Assembly (NCBI RefSeq): GCF_923077115.1
Contig: NZ_CAKLPX010000002.1
Span: forward strand, 558,001-622,000
Source: Sinobacterium norvegicum
GTDB lineage: Bacteria > Pseudomonadota > Gammaproteobacteria > Pseudomonadales > Sinobacteriaceae
Length of the DNA: 64,000 nt
Direction: 5' to 3'
Part shown: positions 47,926-56,804 of the stretch, piece by piece
How positions within the stretch are numbered: position 1 is the first letter of the stretch
How the letters are laid out: each line of letters begins with the position of its first letter
Position numbers and translations under genes: made by a program
The notes under the pieces: generated by a model
What the model was told of the DNA's origin: nothing
Database searches by the model: none
The model's input: the letters and a program-made list of their open reading frames with translations, nothing else

Positions 47926-48235
47926 TTAAATGACGCCTCGACAGTACTTTTAATTCCACATACCCATTAAAAGAGTGTAAATAATCACAGCTCAATATCA
48001 AGATATTTCAACAGGGAGGTAAAGCTATCAAATCACAAGGCTTTAAGCCATAGCTTATTGTCGGCTATTGCTGTTTCTTGACCTCGGCGACTAAAAAATT
48101 CAAATTATGACGGGGAAAAGTGTTTTTCTGGTTGTTTTTTATACAGCTGTGCCGGTGTGGACAGTGTTTGCTGGGGTGAGAGGATGATCAGATCTGTTAA
48201 TATGGCCAGATAAACAAGATAACAGAGACGTTGCC
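47926..48235. other. Divergent intergenic region dksA / aminotransferase
   Basis: About 310 bases, AT-rich, without a coding frame. It holds the dksA promoter. For the rightward gene no clear sigma-70 promoter was identified by eye. Confidence 0.55.
47974..48001 (-). promoter_or_regulatory. Promoter of dksA
   Basis: Reverse-strand TTGATA (47996-48001) and TACACT (47974-47979) with a 16-base spacer. Start near 47967, leader about 42 nt. Confidence 0.55.
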
Positions 48236-49390
48236 ATGCCTTTTTCCCGCCGAATGGATGATATTGAGCCCTTTCGAGTCGTCGAAGTATTAACCCGTGC
48301 CAAGCAATTAGAGGCTGAAGGTAGGAACATTCTGCATTTAGAGGCAGGGGAACCTGATTTTACCACCGCCGAGCCTATTCGTCTCGCTGGCGCGAAAGCC
48401 TTAATGGACGGCCATACTGGCTATACACCGGCTGCAGGGATACCGGCGTTGAGAGAAGCCATCAGCGGCTATTACCAAACGGATTATGGTCTCGATATTG
48501 CGCCGGAGCGGATTATGGTTACCGCGGGTGCCAGTGGTGCCTTGCTATTAATCGCAGCGTTGTTGATGGACCCGGGCAAGTCGATGTTAATGACCGACCC
48601 AGGCTACCCTTGCAATCGTCATTTCCTGCGGTTGGTTGAGGGCCATGCTCAATTGATTCCGGTCGGAGCTGAAGACCGTTTTCAACTGCAGGCCCGTCAT
48701 CTAGAGCAGCACTGGCAGCAGCAAACCATCGGTGCCATGGTGGCGAGTCCTGCCAACCCAACAGGGGAGATCTTATCGGCAGAGGAACTCGAAGCGCTGT
48801 ATCAAATATGTGCTGCTAAAGGAGGCTATTTGGTGGCCGATGAGATTTACCATGGCCTCGATTACGATGATCACGCTGCCAGTATTCTGGCGCATACGGA
48901 TCAGGCCTTTGTGATTAATAGCTTTTCCAAATATTTTGGTATGACAGGTTGGCGCTTGGGTTGGTTGGTTGCTCCCCAGAATGCGGTGCAGGAAATGGAA
49001 CGGCTGGCGCAGAATCTGTTTATATCGCTGTCGACACCGGCACAATATGCAGCGCTGTCTTGTTTTAAGGATGAAACGCGGGAGATCCTCAATCAGCGCA
49101 AGGCCATCTTCAAGCAGCGCCGTGATTTTCTTTACCCTGAACTGTGTCAGCTAGGTTTCAATATCGCGAATAAGCCCGCCGGTGGTCTTTACCTGTATGC
49201 TGATATCAGTCGCTTCAGTAATAATAGCCAGCAATTTTGCGTCGATATGCTCGAGCAACATGGTATTGCCTTAACCCCGGGGGTGGACTTTGGTCGACAC
49301 TTGGCTGATCGTCACGTACGTTTTGCCTATACCACCGGTATGGAGAAGCTCGAACAGGCGGTCGAGCGGCTTAGCAAGGTGCTGACATGA
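48236..49390 (+). CDS. Class I/II pyridoxal-phosphate aminotransferase
   Basis: Fold type I aminotransferase, 384 residues. The PLP Lys is in INSFSKYFGMTGWRLGW (about residue 230), with GEPDFTT, the YTPAAGIPALREAI substrate segment, SPANPTGE, VADEIYHGLDY and the C-terminal Arg of VRFAYT all present. A homologous aminotransferase gene adjoins dksA in Pseudomonas. Substrate cannot be fixed from sequence; the closest general type is aspartate/aromatic aminotransferase subgroup I-gamma. Its stop overlaps the sfsA start by four bases, so the two genes are translated together. Confidence 0.9.
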   Translation: MPFSRRMDDIEPFRVVEVLTRAKQLEAEGRNILHLEAGEPDFTTAEPIRLAGAKALMDGHTGYTPAAGIPALREAISGYYQTDYGLDIAPERIMVTAGASGALLLIAALLMDPGKSMLMTDPGYPCNRHFLRLVEGHAQLIPVGAEDRFQLQARHLEQHWQQQTIGAMVASPANPTGEILSAEELEALYQICAAKGGYLVADEIYHGLDYDDHAASILAHTDQAFVINSFSKYFGMTGWRLGWLVAPQNAVQEMERLAQNLFISLSTPAQYAALSCFKDETREILNQRKAIFKQRRDFLYPELCQLGFNIANKPAGGLYLYADISRFSNNSQQFCVDMLEQHGIALTPGVDFGRHLADRHVRFAYTTGMEKLEQAVERLSKVLT

Positions 49391-50121
49391 GGCTGCCCGA
49401 ACTGGTGGAAGGCAGGCTGATCAAGCGCTATAAGCGATTTCTTGCCGATGTCGAGCTGCTCAATGGTGAAATCATTACTGCTCACTGCCCCAATACGGGC
49501 AAGATGACAGGTTGTGCCATGCCGGGTGAGCGCGTTTGGCTTAGCATCAGTGACAATCCCAAACGAAAGTACAAGCATGGCTGGGTGTTGGCTGAAATTG
49601 ACCATCAACAGGTGTTGGATAATAGCCCGGCACGATTGTCGTTAGCCTGTATTCATTCCGCCTTTGCCAACGACTTACTGGCGGAAGCGCTGGCTGAGGG
49701 TGTTGTCGAAGAATTGGCGGGGTATTCTCAGGTGGTTCGAGAGGCACGTTATGGGCTCGAGAATAGCCGTATCGACTTTCTGCTGTCGGCCCCCCAGCGC
49801 CGCAAGTGTTATGTCGAGGTCAAAAGCGTGACCTTGTTGAGAGAGAATGGCATCGGCCAGTTCCCTGATGCCGTCAGTGATCGTGGTCGAAAGCACCTAC
49901 GGGAGTTGATGGCAATGGTTGCAGAAGGGTACCGAGCGGTGTTGTTTTACTGCGTTCAGCATGAGGGTATCGAGGTGGTTGAGCCGGCCCGCGATATTGA
50001 CCCCAGCTACTGCCAAACCCTCTTAGAAGCGATGGCTGCGGGGGTGGAGGTGATTGCCTATAGGGCCAGTATCACACCCAAGGCCATTACCATTGATCGT
50101 CGCTTACACTTTAACAGCTAG
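49387..50121 (+). CDS. sfsA: Sugar fermentation stimulation protein SfsA
   Basis: A 244-residue member of the SfsA family, found beside dksA in many gammaproteobacteria. Family segments: GRLIKRYKRFLADVELLNGEIITAHCPNTGKMTG, the nuclease-like YVEVKSVTLL (PD-ExK-type core with RIDFLL before it) and FPDAVSDRGRKHLRELM. It was named in E. coli for an effect on maltose gene expression, but the fold suggests a nucleic acid-processing role and the real function is unknown. The start overlaps the aminotransferase stop (ATGA). The stop overlaps the end of the convergent Rieske gene by four bases. Confidence 0.95.
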   Translation: MRLPELVEGRLIKRYKRFLADVELLNGEIITAHCPNTGKMTGCAMPGERVWLSISDNPKRKYKHGWVLAEIDHQQVLDNSPARLSLACIHSAFANDLLAEALAEGVVEELAGYSQVVREARYGLENSRIDFLLSAPQRRKCYVEVKSVTLLRENGIGQFPDAVSDRGRKHLRELMAMVAEGYRAVLFYCVQHEGIEVVEPARDIDPSYCQTLLEAMAAGVEVIAYRASITPKAITIDRRLHFNS

Positions 50122-50465
50122 GCGATAGCTGTCGCGGCTTCAGCGATATGGATCTGCTGCTCAATCACTTCAAAGTCAACGGAGATAAGGCTTTGGCCTT
50201 GGCATGGGCCATAGACACATTTGCCGTCTTCAGGTTGAAACAAGGCGCCGTGGGTTGAGCACATAATGTAGAAGTTATCGGCATCGAGAAATTGATCCTG
50301 TTGAAATTCGAGGTTCACGCCGAGGTGGGGGCAATTATTTTGAAACAGCGTAATTATGCCATCGCGCTTAACAGCAAAGAAGTTTAGATCGCCAATCTCA
50401 AAGCCTTTAGAGCTCTCGTGATCGATGTCATCGACGTGGCAGACGGGAATAGTAAAACGGCTCAC
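50118..50465 (-). CDS. Rieske [2Fe-2S] ferredoxin-like protein
   Basis: A 115-residue single-domain Rieske protein. Cluster ligands are C45 and H47 (NNCPHLGV) and C69 and H72 (CSTHGALF), the normal C-x-H and C-x2-H pattern. No signal peptide or membrane segment, so it is a soluble cytoplasmic electron carrier or a free-standing subunit. Such proteins often serve dioxygenases, but no oxygenase or reductase gene is adjacent. It is convergent with sfsA and divergent from the lipocalin-like gene at 50656. Partner unknown. Confidence 0.9.
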   Translation of the reverse strand: MSRFTIPVCHVDDIDHESSKGFEIGDLNFFAVKRDGIITLFQNNCPHLGVNLEFQQDQFLDADNFYIMCSTHGALFQPEDGKCVYGPCQGQSLISVDFEVIEQQIHIAEAATAIA

Positions 50466-50655
50466 GGTATATAACCTTGGTAAAAATAGCGGAAGGCAAC
50501 TTTACCTGATTTTCCCTCGATGAAAAAGCCACCGGTGTTCTTCCGCCTGCTTCTATTAACCATCGGTCATGCAGCTTGTTATGCTCCCTATACGATAGTA
50601 TTGTGAGTTTACGGCTGCCATAATAACCAATAACAATAGATGACAGGGGATAGCA

Positions 50656-51774
50656 ATGATTACCAGTTTCGATGACTACTGCATACACCAAACCGCCGAG
50701 CCCGTGGCGGAGCCCTCGCAAAGTGATCGTAATTTCTATGATCGATACTGGTTTAACGGTTTCGATGAAGATACTTTTCTGTTTGAAATAGGACTTGGTC
50801 TATACCCCAATCGTCGGGTAATGGATGGTCACTTCAGTGTTGCCATGGGGGATAAGCAAGTTGCTTTTCATGCCTCGCGACGTGCCCCAAAGGAGCGTTT
50901 GGATACCGCTGTCGGGCCATTAAGCGTTGAGGTTGTAGAGCCGATGCGACAGATACGTGTACGACTAACCGAAAACGAGCACAACATCACCTGTGACCTG
51001 TTATTCACCGCTATTTCTGCCCCGCATCAGGAGCCAAAAAATATTATGCATGATGATGGCCATCTGATTATGCATAACACCCGCTTTACTCAGTTGGGGC
51101 ATTGGCAGGGGCATTTTATCATCGACGGCGAACGCACCGAGGTTAACAAGGCTTATGCGACCCGTGATAAATCATGGGGTGTTCGCCCGGTAGGAGAGCC
51201 TGCTGGTGGCGCACCGGGTCTGATGAATAATGAGCCCGGCGTTTATTGGGCCTGGTGTCCGATCAATTTTGGTGATCAGGCGTCGCAGTTTGGTACCTTT
51301 GAGGATCGTGACGGTAATGCCACCCAAGTGTCCGCGGATTTAGTACCACTGTACTCTGATATGGATAGCATTCCTGTGGGCGAGGATAGCGGGATGATTG
51401 CGATGACTGCTATCGAGCACAGAGTAAAATTTGTGCCAGGTACGCGCCGTGCGCAATCGGTTGACTTCGACTTTGCCGACAAGAATGGCGAAAGTTATCA
51501 CATCACTCTAGAGCCGCTGCAGAAGTTTTATATGCTGGGTATTGGTTACAACCATTTTGAATGGGGGCACGGCTATTGGAAGGGGGAGCTTGAAACATTC
51601 CGTGAGGATTGGAATCTCGATGAGGTGAACGAACTCGACTACCAATTTATCCACAACCATCAAGTAGTGAGGGCAACCCTGGGTGATAAGGTCGGTTATG
51701 GCACCTTCGAGAGTATTATCATTGGCCGCCACGCCCCGTCAGGCTTTAAAGACTTTTTCGACGGCGCTGAATAG
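50656..51774 (+). CDS. Conserved protein of unknown function, AttH/CrtC-like beta-barrel type
   Basis: 372 residues, no signal peptide. I recognise the general look of the two-lobed lipocalin-like (AttH/CrtC hydroxyneurosporene-dehydrogenase-like) proteins: many Trp/Gly/Asp-rich beta strands such as GVYWAWCPINFGDQASQFGTFEDRDG, NYNHFEWGHGYWKGELE-like and a conserved KAYATRDKSWGVRPVG block. Proteins of this type in marine gammaproteobacteria and mycobacteria are often near lipid or steroid genes, but none are seen here. It is followed by an AraC-type regulator on the same strand. Function not assigned. Confidence 0.75.
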   Translation: MITSFDDYCIHQTAEPVAEPSQSDRNFYDRYWFNGFDEDTFLFEIGLGLYPNRRVMDGHFSVAMGDKQVAFHASRRAPKERLDTAVGPLSVEVVEPMRQIRVRLTENEHNITCDLLFTAISAPHQEPKNIMHDDGHLIMHNTRFTQLGHWQGHFIIDGERTEVNKAYATRDKSWGVRPVGEPAGGAPGLMNNEPGVYWAWCPINFGDQASQFGTFEDRDGNATQVSADLVPLYSDMDSIPVGEDSGMIAMTAIEHRVKFVPGTRRAQSVDFDFADKNGESYHITLEPLQKFYMLGIGYNHFEWGHGYWKGELETFREDWNLDEVNELDYQFIHNHQVVRATLGDKVGYGTFESIIIGRHAPSGFKDFFDGAE

Positions 51775-51892
51775 TCAGTACCTCACTGTGGGCGGGTTGG
51801 TACCGGATATTACATCGTTGAATTCGGCTTTCGCATCTCTATAATAGAGTGATATTAGACAGTTAGCTGGTTATTAACGGCTGCGTCAGTCC

Positions 51893-52960
51893 ATGCTGCC
51901 AGAGGTTGTAGTCACAGTGAATTCCCCCCCGCGAGAAGGCCTTGTCCCGCCAGCGTTTGTCACTGCGTTATTGATGCCGCTGCATAGCAAAGGTGTTGGA
52001 GTTGATACCGTTTTGGAGCAGGCCGGTTTAGGCGATTTAGACCTGAGCAAGTTAACGGTTGAGCAGTATAATCGGTTATTTGTCGCTATCGTCGATTACA
52101 TTGGTGATGAGTCTGGGGGCCTGCTGGGGGCGAGTCGTTCCCCTTTGGGAACGACCCGGATGATCGCCTATGCGGTATTAAATTGCCCATCGTTGCACGA
52201 CGCTCTGGTGCGGGCTATTGATTTTAATCTGGCCTGTCGAGAGCCTGGCAGAGACGAGGATATTATTCATCGCTTAGATGTCGATGAGGCGTTGGGTATG
52301 TCGACGATCCACTATTGCCTGCCAGAGCACCCCGGTGAAGCCCAATACCAGCCCGCGGTGTTAAGTGCGCTGGCGATGTGGCTGCGCTTGTGCGGCTGGT
52401 TGATTGGTCGCCAAATAGAAATTATCAGCGCCAGTTGCGCCGGCGAAAAACCCAGTAATATGGGGGCTATGGAGCATTTTTTTAGCTGTCCGGTGGACTT
52501 TGATACAGCCACTAATTCGCTGACTTTTAGTAGTCACTATCTCCGTTTGCCGATTATTCGTAGCGATGCCGATTTTGAGGTGTTCATTAAAGAGGCGCCC
52601 TATCAGGTCATTATTCAGCCGGTATTGGGTGAGCAAAGTATATTGTCACGAATTCGCACTATCTTAAGTGAGAACCTAACCGATGAATTGCCCGGTTTTG
52701 ATGTCATGGCCGATCGGTTAAATCTATCGGCGAGAACTCTGCGTCGTCGCTTGGAGGAGGAGGGTACCTCTTACCAAAAAATCAAAGATCACTGTCGGCG
52801 AGATCGCGCCGTTGAGTTGTTGCTTTACAGTACGGAACCAGTCAGCGAAGTGGCTGTTTTGGTTGGCTTTAGTGACGCCAGCGCTTTTCATCGCTCATTT
52901 AAAAAATGGACGGGTGTGGCGCCGGGGGAATATCGACTAAATCATGTTGTAGACGGTTAA
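51893..52960 (+). CDS. AraC-family transcriptional regulator (Arabinose_bd-type N-terminus)
   Basis: A 355-residue regulator. The N-terminal 210 residues resemble the effector-binding domain of OruR/ArgR-type AraC proteins (LGATRMI-like SPLGTTRMIAYAVLNCPSLHDALVRAI ... FFSCPVDFDTATNSLTFSSHYLRLPI). The C-terminal about 90 residues hold two helix-turn-helix motifs (MADRLNLSARTLRRRLEEEGTSYQKIKDHCRRDRAVELL and EVAVLVGFSDASAFHRSFKKWTGVAPGEYR), both intact. The start is uncertain: no good Shine-Dalgarno sequence precedes ATG 51893, and a GTG 24 bases on is possible. It may control the gene before it; effector unknown. Confidence 0.9.
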   Translation: MLPEVVVTVNSPPREGLVPPAFVTALLMPLHSKGVGVDTVLEQAGLGDLDLSKLTVEQYNRLFVAIVDYIGDESGGLLGASRSPLGTTRMIAYAVLNCPSLHDALVRAIDFNLACREPGRDEDIIHRLDVDEALGMSTIHYCLPEHPGEAQYQPAVLSALAMWLRLCGWLIGRQIEIISASCAGEKPSNMGAMEHFFSCPVDFDTATNSLTFSSHYLRLPIIRSDADFEVFIKEAPYQVIIQPVLGEQSILSRIRTILSENLTDELPGFDVMADRLNLSARTLRRRLEEEGTSYQKIKDHCRRDRAVELLLYSTEPVSEVAVLVGFSDASAFHRSFKKWTGVAPGEYRLNHVVDG

Positions 52961-53080
52961 TCGGTGTATGATTATCTTATGGTTTTTTGTAATGTGAGTA
53001 ATGTATTTAAGAGTCGTTAATGATTAGCCTGTTTTATCTGGCGGCAGTAAAATGATGATGTGTCACACAGGGAGTCACGA

Positions 53081-53344
53081 ATGAATAAACAACAATGGGT
53101 AGAGCAAATCCAGCAGGTCTTGGCCGAGATCGATGCGCTGCCAGAGCCAGCGGTGGCACAGCGAGAATCATTACAGCAACTGTTAATATCGCTGGAGCAG
53201 CAGCTGATGGATGGCGCCACGGATAGTGACTATTCGATGCTAGAAAACATCGAGCTGATCGGTGTTGAAATCGAGGCTGAGCACCCGGTGGTGTCGATGA
53301 TGCTGCGAAACCTGGTCGCGACGATGAATGCGATGGGTGTCTAG
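53081..53344 (+). CDS. Small DUF4404-like protein
   Basis: An 87-residue acidic, helical protein from ATG 53081, chosen because CAGGGAG lies seven bases upstream. A GTG seven codons earlier has no such signal. The first half is Gln/Glu/Leu-rich and probably a coiled coil. The second half ends EIEAEHPVVSMMLRNLVATMNAMGV, a pattern I associate with the DUF4404 family. Function unknown. It stands alone between the AraC gene and hemB. Confidence 0.75.
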   Translation: MNKQQWVEQIQQVLAEIDALPEPAVAQRESLQQLLISLEQQLMDGATDSDYSMLENIELIGVEIEAEHPVVSMMLRNLVATMNAMGV

Positions 53345-53604
53345 GGCTTGAGCGGCAACCCTCTGCTCAATAACATCGTATTTGGCCGCCATTCTCCAAC
53401 CATTTATCAACCTCGATTGTCGGTTTTGTCCGATCGCGGCTGGGTACTTTGCAGCGACCGTAGTTAACAGTATCGATGCCTCGCTGCGGAATGTCTGCAT
53501 AGCCATGCTTCGTCTCTATTATTGTCGAGGACTGAGCGCTACCTTGTTAAATTAAGCTGATACAATACCCCGATACTATTTGAATTATCGATTAGGAGAA
53601 TAAT

Positions 53605-54585
53605 GTGAGTTTTGATCTGCCCTACCGTTTCCGTCGTCTGCGCCGTAATAGCAATATCCGGGCAATGGTGCGAGAGCACAGTATCAGTGTTGACGACCTA
53701 ATCTTGCCGATTTTTGTCGAAGAGAACATTGGTCAGCCCGTTGCCATTAGCAGTATGCCCGGCGTGTTTCGCTACCCGGAGTCTGACTTGGCTGAGGTGG
53801 TTCAGCAGGCGTACAGCAAGGGTATTAAGGCGGTCATACTGTTTGGCGTATCGCATTGTAAAGATGCGGTCGGCAGTGATACATGGTCTGATGAGGGGTT
53901 AATGGTGCGCTGCATCAAGGCGGCAAAGTTAGCACAGCCAAAAATGATGGTCATCAGTGATAACTGTTTCTGCGAATATACCGACCACGGCCATTGTGGT
54001 GTGATCAGCGACGATGGCCATGTCGACAACGATAAAACGCTGCTCAACCTGCAGCAGCAAAGCTTGGCGGCAGCCCGAGCTGGCGTCGATATGCTGGCGC
54101 CGTCGGGTATGATGGACGGTATGATTGCAGCCATGCGGGAGGCCTTGGATGATAATGGCTTTAGCCACCTGCCAATCATGTCGTATTCAACTAAATTTGC
54201 CTCTGCTTTTTATGGCCCCTTTCGCGACGCTGTGGATAGTAATTTCAAAGGCGACAGAAACGCCTATCAGATGGATGCTGCGAATGGCCGTGAGGCGGTT
54301 GCCGAGTCGTTACAGGATGAGTTGGAAGGTGCCGACATCTTAATGGTCAAGCCGGGAATGGCTTATTTGGATGTGCTCTATCGCATTCGTCAGGACAGCA
54401 GTCTGCCATTGGCGGTGTATCATGTCAGTGGTGAATACGCGATGGTTAAGGCGGCGGCAGCAGCTCAGGTAATCGATGAAAAGGCAGTCGTCATGGAATC
54501 TATGATGGCCTTCAAGCGGGCTGGAGCAGATTTAATTATTACGTATTATGCTGAAGATATTGCAGGCTGGCTGACAGAGGGGTAA
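53605..54585 (+). CDS. hemB: Delta-aminolevulinic acid dehydratase (porphobilinogen synthase)
   Basis: Condenses two aminolevulinates in heme synthesis. It has 326 residues. Start is GTG 53605, nine bases after TAGGAG; the overlapping ATG at 53603 is followed at once by a stop. The active-site zinc ligands C121, C123 and C131 are present (SDNCFCEYTDHGHCGV). This is the zinc-dependent form, as in E. coli, whereas Pseudomonas HemB is of the magnesium type lacking these cysteines. Schiff-base lysines lie in MSYSTKFASAFYG and ILMVKPGMAYLD. A terminator follows. Confidence 0.97.
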   Translation: MSFDLPYRFRRLRRNSNIRAMVREHSISVDDLILPIFVEENIGQPVAISSMPGVFRYPESDLAEVVQQAYSKGIKAVILFGVSHCKDAVGSDTWSDEGLMVRCIKAAKLAQPKMMVISDNCFCEYTDHGHCGVISDDGHVDNDKTLLNLQQQSLAAARAGVDMLAPSGMMDGMIAAMREALDDNGFSHLPIMSYSTKFASAFYGPFRDAVDSNFKGDRNAYQMDAANGREAVAESLQDELEGADILMVKPGMAYLDVLYRIRQDSSLPLAVYHVSGEYAMVKAAAAAQVIDEKAVVMESMMAFKRAGADLIITYYAEDIAGWLTEG

Positions 54586-54624
54586 CTCTTAGGGTGGGTA
54601 GCACTGATTGATTATACAGAATAG

Positions 54625-54651
54625 AAACCATCGCTTGCGGTGGTTTTTTAT
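54625..54651 (+). terminator. Terminator after hemB
   Basis: AAACCATCGC/GCGGTGGTTT stem with G-T pair, followed by T6. It reaches into the stop codon of the convergent gene. Confidence 0.75.
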
Positions 54652-55820
54652 TTGGGTAGTCGAAACTTAATCGGCAGCTTAACAACGAAGTTGTTTCCTT
54701 CGAGGCTGTTAGGTGGTGAGGGGTACTGTGATTGCTGGATCGCTTTAATTGCGGCGTTATTTAGGCTGTGGTGAGCGGCACTTTCCAATTGGTCTATATC
54801 GATCACCTCTCCCGACCTATCTAAGGTGATCGCAATCACTACATCGCCCTCAAGCTCTTCGTCGATAGCGAGATTAGGGTAGATGATATGCTGATAAGTT
54901 GTTTTTAATATGTTTGACCGGTACATCGTCATGATACTGAGTTGTTTAGAGGCTTGTTGCTCGATGGCTACCGACTTCTGGGTGGTGACATCACTGGCGG
55001 TAGCGTTGGCAGTGGCTGTAAGTTTCGGGCTTTGCAGTGTTGGTGATAGGCTGGCGGTTTGTATGCCGCTAACCGGAGGGGTTAGCGGTGAAGAGGCGGC
55101 CTGCTGAGTATTGACAGGCTTTGGCGCACTTATCTTGGCGCTGCTGGGGGTGGAGATAGTCTCGTTAAAACTGGGAGGTAACCGTTGCTGGTTGTTGGAT
55201 TTTTTGGCCGGTTTGACCCGCCATTTTTTGCTTTCTTTCTGTCGTTCGGGGCTGGCCAGTAGTTGGGTGTGGGTATCTATCAGTTCGGCTGTTTTGACGC
55301 TATTGGGTAGTTTCAGTAGCTCAGCCTTAAACTCGCGAGAGGTTGGCCGAGGGCCAAGCCAGGCGTTAAGCAATACAGGGTAAAAGCCGCTGTTATCGAA
55401 ACTAGAGATCAATTGGTTGTTGGCGTGGACGTTGATCTCGAAATCCCGAGTGAAACTGATGGTGATTTCATCGCCATAAATAAAGCTATTCTTAAACAAC
55501 TGAGTAAAGCGAATAATTTCCTCGTCGTAGATGTCGAGGTCCTCTTCGTCATTATTTATGTTAATAGCGGTCAGCCAATATTGATTGAATTGTCGCGCAG
55601 AGAGTTTTTTCTGAACAACCTTCATCGACAATTTGCTAGGTTCATAGCTGTTGATGATTTCATCGGCTGAGCTATTTCTTTCCTGCAGAAACAGTGCGGC
55701 GATAAAATAATCGCGGTTGAGTTTGTTGTACGTGGTAATGCCGTTTAGGCGCAGTGAATCTTGGGCGATCGCAGCCTGAGATAGAATAACGACTAAAAAC
55801 GCGCTAATGAGCGATTTCAT
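54648..55820 (-). CDS. Secreted fusion of a chalcone-isomerase-like domain and a TonB C-terminal domain
   Basis: 390 residues. A Sec signal (about 1-19, ending SQAAIA) is followed by a chalcone-isomerase-like domain (about 22-172, LRLNGITTYNKLNRDYFIAALFLQE ... FYPVLLNAWLGPRPTSREFKAELL), a long Ser/Thr/Pro/Lys linker (about 185-300) and a TonB C-terminal domain (about 305-390, YPNLAIDEELEGDVVIAITLDRSGEVIDIDQLESAAHHSLNNAAIKAIQQSQYPSPP). Classical TonB has an uncleaved N-terminal anchor that contacts ExbB/ExbD; here the hydrophobic segment looks cleavable, so this is unlikely to be an energising TonB. AAGGATG precedes the start. Role unknown; a periplasmic assembly or binding role is a guess. 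Confidence 0.8.
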   Translation of the reverse strand: MKSLISAFLVVILSQAAIAQDSLRLNGITTYNKLNRDYFIAALFLQERNSSADEIINSYEPSKLSMKVVQKKLSARQFNQYWLTAININNDEEDLDIYDEEIIRFTQLFKNSFIYGDEITISFTRDFEINVHANNQLISSFDNSGFYPVLLNAWLGPRPTSREFKAELLKLPNSVKTAELIDTHTQLLASPERQKESKKWRVKPAKKSNNQQRLPPSFNETISTPSSAKISAPKPVNTQQAASSPLTPPVSGIQTASLSPTLQSPKLTATANATASDVTTQKSVAIEQQASKQLSIMTMYRSNILKTTYQHIIYPNLAIDEELEGDVVIAITLDRSGEVIDIDQLESAAHHSLNNAAIKAIQQSQYPSPPNSLEGNNFVVKLPIKFRLPK

Positions 55821-56122
55821 CAGTTCATCCTTATGTGTTGGCCATGGTATATAGTCCGTTACCAGTAGCCTTGTTATTATTATTTTGTGAGTCAGTCGAC
55901 AAATACTTGCCGTGGCTCTTACTATGACGTAAAAGTTAAATCAATAGTAGTACATAATTACAGTTTTATTTTGCCTACTGTTGACGTGAATAAGGTGAAC
56001 GGTTAGGTGTTTTTTGAGTCACTCCCCTGTGATAATTGCTAACAGCAATGTATTTCAGTTAGATTAGGTACAACAGCTGACAATCACTTGATTGTTTTCT
56101 CGTTTCAATAAAGTAGTAGCCG
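55821..56122. other. Divergent AT-rich intergenic region; no gene seen
   Basis: About 300 bases between divergent genes. An A-rich stretch AATAATAATAACAAGG (minus strand, about 55861-55882) lies some 45 bases before the TonB-fusion start; it resembles the Hfq/Crc motif but is not at the ribosome-binding site. No clear promoter was assigned. Confidence 0.45.
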
Positions 56123-56797
56123 ATGCAGATAACAGCGATACACGATTTAGCCAATGTGGACTTAGAGGCCGCGCTACAGCGATTGCCTTTTTTCCGGAAA
56201 ATAAGAGCGTCCAGTGAGAGTCAGTTTAAACAGCTGATGGGCTTTTGTCGCATTGTAGAGATGGGCAGTGACGAGGTGATTTTGCGTCGCGGTGATAAGA
56301 GTACATGGCTGTACTTTTTGTTGCGTGGCGAATTACTGGTTTTTGCCGATACCGATGAAGATGAGGCACCTGTCAATCATATTCTGCCGGGCGAGATGTT
56401 TGGAGACTTGGCATTAATTGGTGATAGTGAGCGTCAGGCAACTGTCTGTAGCAGCCCCAGTGGTAGTGGGGTAAGGCTTTTTGCCTGTGATGCATCCTGC
56501 TTTGGTATGCTAGAAGATGATTACCCCGTGTCGCTGGAAACCAAGCTGATCTTCTATCGCATGATGACGGATTCGGTGCGCTGGAAACTAGAGAAAAACC
56601 GCATGGCTCAGCCGCAGCATGAGTTATCTAAGCGGATGATCTCACTGCCTGTGTTTCGTGGCGTCAAGGATGGCTTAGAGGAGTTGCACGCCTTGGTAGA
56701 ACAGACTATAGCGCTTGCCGACATCCTGTTGGCGTGGAATAGTGAGACCAATGCCAGTGCATCCTATATTAGTTGTGAGGAAAAAAGCGCGATTTGA
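56123..56797 (+). CDS. Cyclic nucleotide-binding domain protein without DNA-binding domain
   Basis: 224 residues. Residues about 20-140 form a cNMP-binding (CAP_ED) beta-roll: LPFFRKIRASSESQFKQLMGFCRIVEMGSDEVILRRGDKSTWLYFLLRGELLVF, then LPGEMFGDLALIGDSERQATVCSSPSG. The phosphate-binding cassette is imperfect (FGDLALIGDSERQAT, without the usual Arg-x-Ala order of cAMP binders), so the ligand is doubtful. The C-terminal 80 residues show no helix-turn-helix; they are helical. It could be a regulatory subunit acting by protein contacts. It is convergent with the transglycosylase gene, seven bases away. Specific function unknown. Confidence 0.8.
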   Translation: MQITAIHDLANVDLEAALQRLPFFRKIRASSESQFKQLMGFCRIVEMGSDEVILRRGDKSTWLYFLLRGELLVFADTDEDEAPVNHILPGEMFGDLALIGDSERQATVCSSPSGSGVRLFACDASCFGMLEDDYPVSLETKLIFYRMMTDSVRWKLEKNRMAQPQHELSKRMISLPVFRGVKDGLEELHALVEQTIALADILLAWNSETNASASYISCEEKSAI

Positions 56798-56804
56798 TCA
56801 GGTG

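Noticed and set aside
53240-53506. Minus-strand 88-codon frame antisense to the DUF4404-like gene
   Set aside because: Its second half is the shadow of the plus-strand gene and it has no start signal.
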